From Litoditis marina (lineage: Eukaryota > Nematoda > Chromadorea > Rhabditida > Rhabditidae): DNA of 64,000 nucleotides. The translations under genes were made by a program, and so were the position numbers. The notes beneath the pieces are model-generated. The model ran no database searches, had not been told where the DNA came from, and saw nothing but the letters and a program-made list of their open reading frames with translations. Positions 23,601 through 35,600 of this stretch are shown one piece after another; positions within the stretch are counted from its first letter, which is position 1, and each line of letters opens with the position of its first letter. The stretch spans positions 4,682,936-4,746,935 of the forward strand of contig OZ038436.1 of assembly GCA_964036275.1 (NCBI GenBank), in the 5' to 3' direction.

Positions 23601-26600
23601 ATTCCTCCTTTTTTCGACCCCTCCGCCACGATGTGAACTTTTCGGCCACTTTGTTTTTGATGCGAGTTCGGCGAGACGAGGGAACACTGTCCACTGAAAG
23701 ACAAACATGAAACATTTGCACAAAGTATTTAGAACAAAGAGGGTCGTATCTCTCTTTGTATTCTCTACGCTACCTCTACTATGTGTCTCCTCCCATTCTT
23801 TTTCTCTTAATCTGTCTATCTCCAAGAGCTAGACGAAAAGCTATTGTAAACATTTTCCGTTAATTAGTTTATATGAGAAAACCCAACGAGCCATCAAACA
23901 GCAGTACTGTGTTGGCTAATCTCCCGAAAACCACTTTTCCATCTGAATACGTCGAGTTTCCCACCTGTGGCGGCCGTCATTTGGGGCGTCGTTGGAATCA
24001 AAGAACATTCCTCCTCGTGGTCAATCATCGCCGTATTCAGATCTACGTCCACCTGGAAGATAAGAAATATACTTCAAAACCAATTTTTCGATTCAATAAA
24101 GATCGCATTATACTTTACCCCAAAACTGAACTCACAAACTTCCAGAGCCTGAAACTTATACTCAAAGTAGCATTGCGAAAACCGGTTTTCAACGCTCTAC
24201 AGAGAGACAATGTGAATAATGAATACTGAAAAAAATATTTGCGAAGTTTCAAAAGTTAAAACCGACCTCCTCAAAAGTGGCGTCCGCCTCGCTGATCTTG
24301 TGCGGGGAGCAGGCTATTCCGGTGTTCGCCTTCACTGTGCATTTCGAGTGACAAATGACGAGGCATCTCTGGCAGTAGCTGGCCGTTTTCAGCCAAATCT
24401 TCCCGCGACAATAAGCACAGGGAGACGCGGATCCTAGAGAGAAGAAATGGTACAATAGAAAAAAATCGCGAAACGGAAAAAAAATCGCGCAACAAAACCA
24501 ATTTCTCTCGATTTAGAGCTTGGCTAGATCATAAATGGTTCCTGCTTGCAGAATATCACATCATTGCCGAAAAAGAAAAGAAAAAAGTGTTTATTTTCAC
24601 GTGTGTGAATGTCGGCCAAGTACACCACTATGCAAGTATATTCTGCAAGAAGTAACCATTTTTGATCTAGCCAAGCTCTAAATCGAGAGGAATTGGTTTC
24701 GACAACCGCAAACTGGTTCAATCTGAACCGAAATCTGATTTTCCAATTCAAGTGTGCAAAAAGTAAAGTACTACATTGTCTCAAGCTCAAGTGTCAACAA
24801 TAGTGAATTTGCGGTATGCTGTATGCCTGACATTTAAATGGCCGCGACTTTGCGCACACTGCACAAGAGCAAAGCTACAGTAAACCCCGTGACACTGAGA
24901 AGTCCGCGATTATGTGCCCAACTGACCTGTATTTTTGCTGACCCACGGACTCCAATCGTGACCCCCCGAAACCACGGAAGGCGCCATGGACGAAGAGGAC
25001 GACAAATGACGATCGCCCACTTCTTTCGGGGACGACGGAAAATCGATATCACTGAAATAGAATAAGTAACTGTAAGAAGCGATGTTGGGTAATGCAAGTG
25101 AAAGATTATCAATTTGATGATAGCGCACTAACGTTAGTTTCAATGAAGTATGAATAACATCTATAAACGTTTCGTAGACTGCAGAAAAATGGACAAATAG
25201 ATACAATAAGGTAACAAAACCAATTCGATGATTGTAGAAGGACGATTATGTGGTCCAATCCCAATCAGTCCTTTAAACTGCAATACGTTTTTAAATTGCA
25301 GTTTATTGGACCGATGTATCGGGATTGGTTTACATAATCGTCCTACTTTAAGCAAACACCGGAATCAATGAGAATATTTGCGCATTCGAGTGTTACATGC
25401 CCTCTATAAGTAAGTATCTTGGTTACTGTCGATAGTGCTTCAATCTGTTGTTGAACAAAAAACGAAAAAGAAGAAAACGAATCGAAATCTTGAATAATTC
25501 ATTTTTCTCGAATAACAGTCCAATTTCACTGTTGTCCACCTTGAAGAGAACTATAGTATAGAATAGCCCCCCACCTCCCGCAATAACCAATATTGGGTAA
25601 TGCGAATGTGACTGTTTTTTTACGGAACACTATTCCCCTGTGTCCCGAATAATTACCAACTTTACTAATGTCCACCTGGAAGATACCTATACTATAGAAT
25701 AGCCCCCATGCACCGCTAAGGGCCTCTTATTCCTTCCAAATTCTCGAGACCCCTCCGTTTTTCTCGTGTCGCGACCCCCAAAACGGCGACATTCAACTAT
25801 TTTCCATGAGATAATATCTGATTTTGTATGAAATTCGTGATTTCGAACTTTTCACAGAAATTAGTTCGAAACTCCCCATGTTATGGGAATGTCTTGGCGG
25901 TGTATGATAGAATAGCCGCCCACCTCTCCTCATTGGCGGTGTTGATTGCTGCCTCTGGCGGTAGTCCCGAGGGGAAATAGCGGAATGCGAGGGTTACATC
26001 CCCGTAGCAGAGACGGGGGTCGAAACCGGCATGTTGCGCGTACTCGGAACACGAAGAACCACTGCAATCATACGTAAAATACCCCTCATTTTTTGCCCGA
26101 TTTTGACCGGTTTTGCCCGATTTTGACCGGTGCATGCTCACTTTTTGGGGTAATGTCACAGATGCTCGGTAGAATTAAAGAAAAAATTCGTGTTTTCCAA
26201 TGACGTATGCTTAATTTTTGGGGATGCTCATGCTCACTTTTTTCGACCTGATGTGAACCTGTTTTACGTATGACTGCAATTCTGCAATACAGGGGCAGAT
26301 CACACTACAAAGTACAAAGTACGAAGTTCTGCCTTATGACTCGTCAGCCTTTTGTATTCATACACTTCCCTTTAAAGAAAGTTAATTCTGAGCGAATCTC
26401 ATTTAGGCCATGTAAAATCCCGAAACAACCAATCGGCTATCACATATTGAAAAACCAGAGGAAAAATACTTTACGGTTCAAGATCAGTATGAGCGTGAAT
26501 TTTGGTAGAGAATGGCGTTATAGTTATAGAGTCTACACCTAACATTCAAACAAGCTGAATTTTGAGTATAGGCTTCTCTAGTTCCACAGCAAACCTTTAC

Positions 26601-29600
26601 GATGTATGTTGCCCATCCCGCCATTTTGTAGTTTTATCCGGTCAAGATCAAAGAACAAGAATTATTTAGTCACTCTTCTAACGTGTGTGGAGAAAAATCG
26701 ATAACAAACTAACACATGCGATTCGCCGATCGATTGAATTCCCGTGGGCGGTTTCAGTGGGAAAACTTCGCGATGACAATTGGACAGAGTCAGGCGACAA
26801 TCATCCAACAACTGCGGAATGTACAGCGAAACCTACAACTAGCGGGTTGGGAAAATTGAAGTATCGCCCCCCACTTCAGTTCAGTTGAGTCCCCCCCCCC
26901 CCCCCCGTCCCGTAGCATTTCAACCCCCCACCCAAGCTAAAACCTGAAAATCTAGGAGAGGGGGGGGGGGGGTCAAAATTCAACTTCGACATTTACTATT
27001 TACCCCCCACTTGGGTCGGCGGGGGGTAGAACTTCAATGGTGGGGGGTCTAACTTCAACGAGTGGGGGGCTGAACTTCAATACCGGAAATGTTTACTTTT
27101 TACCCCCCACCCTCAAACTTTTGTATTGCAGGTGATAAATTGAATTATTACCCCCCGGTGGGGGGGGGGTCAAACTACAATTCCCCAAAAGCAATACAAA
27201 TTCAGAAAGGTGGGGGGTAAAAAGTCAATGTTCCCAGCGGGTTATTGGAGAAAACATACAACTTATTCATGGAAGGAGAATAGTTAAGTTAGATCCGAAA
27301 CTTGGAACAATCGTGGGAATACCCAAGTACACGGTGACCATACACCAGTAAGGTTGACTAAGCGACAAAAAGTAATCCGTTTTCAGACGTTTTCCGATTT
27401 CTGACTATTCGGACAACCTTGCTGGTGTATGACTGTGACAAACCCATTCCCAAGCTAGGGAAAACCGAACCTGAGTAATCCATAACAATCTAATCACATC
27501 ATCAGAAACATTAGCTGACGTATGCATACTTTCACCTAATCCAATAACAACTTTTTACATCTAGTATTATATTTTGCGGTTTTCCTGGGTTATTTCGCCG
27601 TCCATTCTGTATGAATAACTTTTCAATCTCTGGTTTGATTAACATTCAATTCTATAACCAAGCTTAGGGCGACTTCGTTGGATTGGTAATTGAATCACCC
27701 CGTTTACTTCAAAATCGAGAGAGTGAATTGACCAAGTTTCAAACAATGTCACTTCTACTGATTGGAACCTCATTTCCCATCCAATTTGTAGTATCTTCAC
27801 CCAGATAAAACACCAGACTTTCAATAAATTTTTGTGAAGAATAAATCCGCCTCATGTAGTATGCATGTAACCCACATATCCCAGTAGAACTGGTCTTTTC
27901 GGCTCGGCGGCTGGTTCCAGTCTGTCAGGAGTGGACGGATTTCGCTGTTTCGCGTGGATTGTCACATTCAGGTACTTGCACTGACTTCTCGAGGCAGAAG
28001 AAATATTCGGGGCCTCCAACTCGAAGTGCAACGACTGCCCCCACAGCACGTTCTGGAAATGGAGAATACACCCCCACTCAACCTTCAACCCCTATAATAT
28101 AGCACTGATTCTTAGGGATCACGTATATCATAAAAAAAACTACACAACTGGTCAGTAGAGGATGCGTGAGCTATATGACCAGCGCATGTAATGACAGTAA
28201 CGAAGTTTGCGAGAATTCCATAAAAACAAACCTTTTTTTCGTTTTTTTCTTCCTGTTGTGTACATAGAAATGAATGAGCAAATTCACCAAATATTGGGCA
28301 GAGAGGAGCCAGATTTTTGCTTTTCGGCTCATACTGAAGTTTCTATTTTCACCGTACACCGCCGATGCCTCTCATAAATAGAGGATTCGCGAAATGTTAA
28401 GTAACTAACAGAACAAAATCAACTATAATCTTACGGAAAATAGTTAAATGTCGCTGTTTTGGGGGGGATCCGACACGAGAAAACGTGGATGGATCGTGAG
28501 AATTTTGAAGGAATAAGAGGCCCTTGGCGGTGCATGATTTCTACTCTCTCCCGCCTACCTCAGTCAAGTGTACCGTCTTCGTGCTCTTTGATCTGGCCGG
28601 CGACCCGTTTGAACTCGAACTCGACGGGGTTTCTGGCGACTCTTTTGAAGCCATTTTCGATGAACAACTGCGAGTCGACCTAGATAGAGGGGATTATACT
28701 AGAAGTCAATTGAATAGTCACGTCAAGTTAGCATTCTAATGAGGAATTGTTCACTTTTTCATTGCACGTTTCTGAGTTCTGCTAAATTGAACATGTTTCA
28801 CGTGACTGTGCAATTGACTAACAGTATAGATAGAAGTCTTTTCAACTCTTTGTAAAATAATTCTTTTTAGGATTTGAGGAATTTTTGAAATAATATTTTT
28901 GAATATTTTTCACTTTGTAAGAATTATGGCGAAATGGGAGACCATGTTCTGTTGTCATTGTGATGTATCTTGTATCATACAGAAAATGCCTACAATTAAA
29001 ACTTGAAATTCAAAACTTCACTGCAAAACCAGAAAGGCTGTATGACACTAACTTTCTCGAAAAACCACTATTCTCGGAAACAAACCAAAATCCTGAATAG
29101 GAGGAAAACCCTACTTAGCCTTGGCCTTTTTCTTGCTTTTCTTGTCGACAACCGTCATTTCAATCGGACTTCTTTTTCCCGAATTCAACACCGGAGAACG
29201 AGAATCCGACTGAAATAGTCACACAGTAAATAGTGGAATCAGAAAACAATGCACTGGAGACTAGTCTTCTTTCTCCTTTATAAAATTTAGCTGCAACATT
29301 TGAGTGCATCCACAGAAATATTGACATGAACTTTTTGCCATGCAACACCGTGCTAAACACTACTACTAAACCTTTTTAGCAGACTTGGCATCTCAGAATG
29401 ATAAATGCACCACTTTGCTTCTTCTCTATTTAACTTAGCCGAAACATTTGAGTGCATCAACATTATTTTCTCGCACCACTTTGCTTCTTCTCTATTTATT
29501 TTAGCCGAAACATTTGAGTGCATCAACATTATTTTCTCCCATAAACATCAACTTGTTGCCATAAAATACCGTGAACATCCAGTAATTTCAGCAGAATATG

Positions 29601-32600
29601 TCTCCTAGCATAGAACACAATGTGCTTAACTTGGTTCAGTAACCATTGCATTACAAAAAACGCCCTTTTTCTGCGAGACCCCAGACTCGAGCAAATGTCA
29701 TCGTCCATGACCGAAATTAACGTACTGGAATCGGAAAAACGGGTTCCTTTTATCAAAAAAAAAAAACAACAACAATCAAACATTACAGGGCTTCATGACC
29801 TCGAACGTAGAACAGTTAGGAGGAAAACCCCAAAAAGTGAGCATGTCAACACAACTGAAACCAATTTCCGCCCAGAATCTTCAACTTTACCCCAGAAAAT
29901 TACCAGATATCGATCGAAATCGGGCAAAGGTGACGTGAGCATCGGGCAATATTCAGATGCAGCCGTCTCCTACACCTAGAGCTATCTATCGATCAACTGC
30001 TTTACTTAATTCACTTGTAATTCTTCGTGTATTTCTATATATCTTCTCTGACTTTCCTGTTCACCCGCCGTCATGAATCTACCCGTCTTTTTAGACAACG
30101 GCTCATTTCACGTATTCCTCAGAACTCTACACGTAATGTTACTTCCTAGCTGTAATTCTACCCGTAACCCCACATGTCACCAAAGCAAACCTATTTGTAG
30201 TTTGATAACGTAGATCGAGATAGGACTACAGCTTGGCCATTCCCTAATAACACAAGCAACCGGGTTGCATGCAACCAAAATGCAACCGGGTTGCATGTGT
30301 AAAGACAGTTCGGTTGCTTTCCAAATGCAACCAAAGCAACCAGATTGCATTAAAAGCAGGAAAATGTTCAAAAATTGAGTGTTTGGTAGCTTTTGAAAGC
30401 AACCAATAGACATTTTTTTACACATGCAACCTGGTTGCATTTTGGTTGCATGCAACCTGGTTGCTTGTGTAAACCACCTACCTCTAACTCTACATGTACT
30501 TCTCCCCGTGAGTTCACTAGTAATTCTACCTGTAACTGTACTTTCTACACGTACTCCCACCAATATTTCTACCTGTAACTCTACTTTCCGCTGGTAATTC
30601 TCCCTGTAATTTCACTAGTAACTCTACCTGTCTCTCCTGTTCCTCCCTCGTCATGACTTCATTGGCGTCGGCCCCCATCTCAACGGGTTCCGTGGGAGTC
30701 GAACCCCCGTCTCCGCGCGGCTTTTTCTGCGGAATAAAGTCGAGAACCTTGTTCTTTCCCGCTTGCAGCGTCGCCTGGGAGAGAATAGAATGAACAATTA
30801 GTAAAAAGTGGGGGAACCAACAAATGTATGAGTTGTGTTTGGTTTGACCTCGATATCAGCAAAAAGTGAACGATACGAATTGCTGTCATACTGTAGCAGA
30901 AGTATTCTGCAAAAATAGAACAATACAAATGTTGCACAATGGTTCACGAAGCCCGCATGATATTTTTGAAATTGCCGAAGGGTAATTTCATGTGTACTTT
31001 GACGACATGCGTGCGTTGTGAACCATTGTGAAACATTTGTATTGTTCTATTTTTGCAGAATACTTCTGCTACAGTATCACAGCAATTCGTATCGTTTACT
31101 TTTTGCTGATATCGAGGTCAAACCAAACACAACTCACACATTTGTTGGTTCCCCCACTTTTTACTAATTGTTCTATTTTTGCTAGTTGTACTCCTACAAC
31201 TTCCTATGTTGCCTATTCACAGAGTGGATCTTGGGAACTCAATATATTATTATGGAAATCTTAGTTTTGTGTGTGCACGAAGCTAAATGCAGACCATAAA
31301 ATTGCTGGTGCTGTAATATAACGCTTTTTTAACGCTAAGTTACTGGCTCTGTGACTATCAACAACTGAACGAAAACGCTAAACGTTCCGATTGACATGTA
31401 CACCGCTTTTAGCGGCGATAAGCGAACGGGATTGGCGCCATTGAGCAATCTACAATTAGAGACACCAAATCACTTACAATATAGCCATTATTTCCGATAC
31501 CACATGAAAAACTTTCATGTTGAAACTTTCTTGTTTTTCGTTCCAGCGCCAATTGGCACACATGTCTGGCGCCAGAACGAAACGAAATTTTCTAGGTTTT
31601 TGAGCTACCAGTACACACTACATGTGTCAATTACTGAATGGAGCAATATTCAAACTATTCAATTGTCAGTTCGTGTGTTTTTGTTTTGGCGCCATTTGGC
31701 GTCTGTTCCGAGCGCCGAGCCAGAAGATAAAATTCGGTTTTGAATTTGTAGATCTATATTTCACATTGGAATATTCAATATCTGTTAACTTGAAACAGTT
31801 TGATAGACGATAACTGATATTTTTCCAACTTTGGCGCCAATTGGCGCCAGCGCACAATGCCAACAGAACTTTTTTTGATTTTCAGATTGAGCATCTTACT
31901 TGCCATGTGATAGTTATTTAGTGTACCGAATTTCAGACGATTCCATTGACGCTGTCGTGAGTTTGGGTTTTGGCGCCATCTGGCGCCTGGTTCGAGCGCC
32001 AGAAGAAAAATTTCAGTTTTGGAAAAAGACTTTCACACTTTTTACCAAATTATTCAATTTCTATTAGTGTTCAACATTTTAGTTGATGATAAATAGTGTT
32101 TTGCCGTTTTTGGCGCCTATTGGCGCCAGCGCCGGGCGCCAATGATAATGTATTCATCTCATATTTGGCGCGACGGGCTAACTTCTGCATTATAACTCAT
32201 GTTCCAAATTTCAGCTAAATCGGTTCGGTAGTTTTTGCAATAGTGGTTTTTGGCGCCTATTGGCGCCCGCGCCCGGCGCCAGAGATTACATATACATTTC
32301 ATACTTGGCGCGACGAGCCAACTTTTGCCATAGAATAGATGTTCCAAATTTCAGCCAAATTGGTTCAGTAGTTTTTCCACTACGATGCGGACAGAATTCC
32401 GTGAGGGAGGAGGGACGAGGGACGAGGGACGAATTACGGCGGAACTTTTCAACAACGACACGGAACCATAACTCAGGCGAAAATAATCCGATTTGGCTGA
32501 AATTTTCACACAATGTTCAATTCGTGATTCTCTAACGTTCTCTCCTTTTAGTTTTCGAAAAAAGAATATGTTTGAAGATTTTTGGTAATTAAAAGGAAAA

Positions 32601-35600
32601 AACGAGTCCGCAATGGCCAAACCAAAGACAACTCACGCAGAGCGCTTCGCGCTCCGCGCGATACAAAGTACACAAAAGCAAAAGAAACAAGCAATAGAGA
32701 AAACGGTAAAATAAGCGGAAGGACCAAGGTGTCACTATCCTACGAAGTGAATTCAAACACATCTAACTCGATGTTGCGGCAAACCAGTCTGATACTGGCC
32801 GAGAACCATTTTCAGTGTGGGAGGGGTCACGGATTTAAATTCCGAAAAGAAAAAAATTTAAAAAGTTTGCGAAAGTGCCGTTTTTGACAAATGAGAAGCG
32901 CTTTGTTTTCAGATTTACACTTTATTCTAGAACCGAAAACAACGGAACGTTGGCAAACTTTCAAATGGCCAAGCCAAGTCATATATTATTCGAAACCATC
33001 TACCCACATGTATTCTCTGGCGTCTCGTGCTGGCCGGCCTCTCTCGCCCCAATTTCCCCCCATCCGAACTTTCCATTTCGTCTTCTGTCGCGTCGGTTCG
33101 CGTCGAAACAGAAGACTGCAGCGATGCGCAGCTGCCGCCCTGCGAAAATCAATAATTAAGATATAGGTCATTAACTCATTAGTCATTGAGGATAATAGAT
33201 ATGGGTCAAACTATAGGTCATCAAGGATAAAGGTCAAGGAATATAGGGAGGGAGGCCATCAACGACAGCATTACCTGTGATAAAAACCTAATCTGATATC
33301 AACGAAACAATCTGACGAAACACTTGAATGTAGCATCAGTGCTTTGCCTTCACGAGACACACACATAAACAATGAACGACAGGAAACTCGAAGCTCAGTT
33401 GAATGCAAATCCCATAACGCCTAAAATCCGTTCGACAGACAACCCGTACATAATGTTTGATGTATGATAATGTACATGACTAGCTGCATGATTCCCCAGC
33501 TCGCAGTGAAATATAAAACTAGTGAATACATAAAACAGGCAAATTCTTTATTTAACCCGGTATTTCGTTAACCCTAGCCGTTAACCATTAACCGGGTTAC
33601 CTGGTTAACCACTTGGTAACCCTAAATTGCCCCAAAGCACATTGTAAAAGAGGGTTAACAAGTGGTTAACAAAAGGGTTAACCAGGTAACCCGGTTAAGG
33701 TTAACGAAATACCGGGTTCCTTGTGGAATTGGCCCATAAAACATGAAAAAGGCAAATTGACCTACCCCGGCCCTCATTGGTCCCTGCGAGTGTGCGGTAA
33801 GAGTGTCATTCTTCCCCCCTCCTCCCATCATGTCCATTCCGGCCATAGACCTATTCGAGGCGCATCGGTACTGATTTTGGATCGTCGCTGAAAATCAACA
33901 ATTATATAACCATTAATACAACATATATAAAATATCTAAATACAACCAAAAGATTCACACACCGAACAAAATTCGAGCAAAATGTCTTGGGGACGTTCCC
34001 AATGTGTACTGCGATATTTTGAATTCCGGAAGCGAAAACTAGCGTGTGAGCATGGATAAAGCCGTTACGTTTAATCTACGATCAGAGTACGATAATTTTT
34101 CTGACTTATCCTATTGAAACAGTAAGAAATGGTTTTTTCCTACATTGTCATTCACCAATGTTAGTTTTATCGATGGTTCTCCCATATGCTAAGTAGTGAG
34201 AAAGCTAAATGAAATGAGCACTGTGAGGTAGAACCGTAGAACGTTATCATCAAATTCACTTTACAAACAATACAAACTTTAATATCTATAACCCATTTGA
34301 AATGAAACAAAAACTCACCCAACATGATTTCATCCTCTAATTCGTCTCCTTCCTCCATTGCGCTTCCCACGTCCTGATTCTTGATATCCAACTGGCTTTC
34401 GGATCTGAGAGAATAAGAATAAAAACAAATTTCACACAAAAAAACACATTCCTGATTGATAATAACTAAAAATGAACTCAATCTTCGAGTTGAATTCAAG
34501 TTTCTCAAGTGTGCGTTTAAAGTGGGCAAACTTTGTGGTAGAAAGAAATCAGTTTCATGAATTAAAAATTTGGAACGACCATCTATGCATCTATCTGGCC
34601 AAGATTGCGAATGTATATCTGCTCCACAAAAACATATCCGAACCCGATTCGAACTTTTATATAGCCATCCTTGTGAAGAAATGAGTCCATATTTTATGAA
34701 AGTCCATATACATAACCCGAGTGAAACATTGAAGCGACATAATTGTTGTTCCCAAACTATGAAAGTAAGCTATTCAGTACCACCCGGCTAGTTCGATAAA
34801 CTGCTCCAGCTCAAAATGTATCATCAATGAGAAGAGTAACGTCGAAATCGTAATCATGATTTCGAATCAAATCAACAATTTATTACACAGTATGTAATAA
34901 CGGAACGAAAGTTGTAAAAGAGGGTTAGCTAAAAGGGGAAATGGTGAAAAACTCTTGATAGGGTACAGTGAAACCGATCGATAATCATCGTTTGTACATG
35001 TACATCGCTATCCCAAGTTTTCACTATACCACAAACTAGCCTCTAGCCGTCTCCGCGATAAAAACACATCACATTTCATAACTCATCGATTGAAAGATTG
35101 AAGCGCTCAGTGTTAACATTTTCACCAAGTACGAAGTACTAATTCGAGAGGCGTATGTTTTACACCAAGAGATTAGTGGGGGGGGGGGCTGAAGTAAAAA
35201 TATACCCATTCCCCACCTGGTCCTCTTGAGATCTGCGCTGGTCTGACTTCAATTTAGCATAACTTTCTCACTGCAACTAGTAACGTTACCAATGTTATCC
35301 AATTAGTAACTTTCGCAACATGTCATCCATATAAGTATTCCCATAGAAACATTGAGGTGATGTTAAAAATATCCCCATATCTCACCTGGTTCTCCTGAGA
35401 TCTGTGCTGGCCTGACTGACGAGTACATGTGGAACGCGGGCGCTCTCCGTTCTTTGTACTATGGCTGCCCCCGGACCGCCCGTGGGAACATCGAAACGAC
35501 CCTCTGAAACATTCAAATGAATCTCCCATACACCATATTCGACATAGAGTAGCCTACTTTAAGACTGAAACACGTGAACATTTATGGTAAATCTTCTTGT

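Larger units (their letters stand above)
25924..28052 (-). other. PDZD8: PDZD8 exons 21-23: second C2-like domain (about residues 785-915)
   Basis: Exon 21 (27876-28052) reads LWGQSLHFELEAPNIS, then SQCKYLNVTIHAKQRNPSTP and PVLLGY. Exon 22 (26714-26832) continues VSLYIPQLLDDCRLTLSNCH. Exon 23 (25924-26061) has FDPRLCYGDVTLAFRYFPSG. These match human PDZD8 segments (RYLNIALWCRD, LGHVSLKLEDVALGC, FCYGDITIHFKY). The exon 22 donor must be the GTTAGT at 26708-26713 to keep phase with exon 23; the neighbouring GTGTTA two bases away would shift the frame. The intron between exons 21 and 22 contains a long region of G and C runs (26871-27240). Confidence 0.9.

Noticed and set aside
23873..24437. Plus-strand ORFs of 118 and 72 codons
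   Set aside because: Antisense to PDZD8 exons 25 and 26 and their intron.
32159..32620. Overlapping ORFs on both strands around GGGACGAGGGACGAG
   Set aside because: They arise from the tail of the GGCGCC tandem array and shift frame between units.
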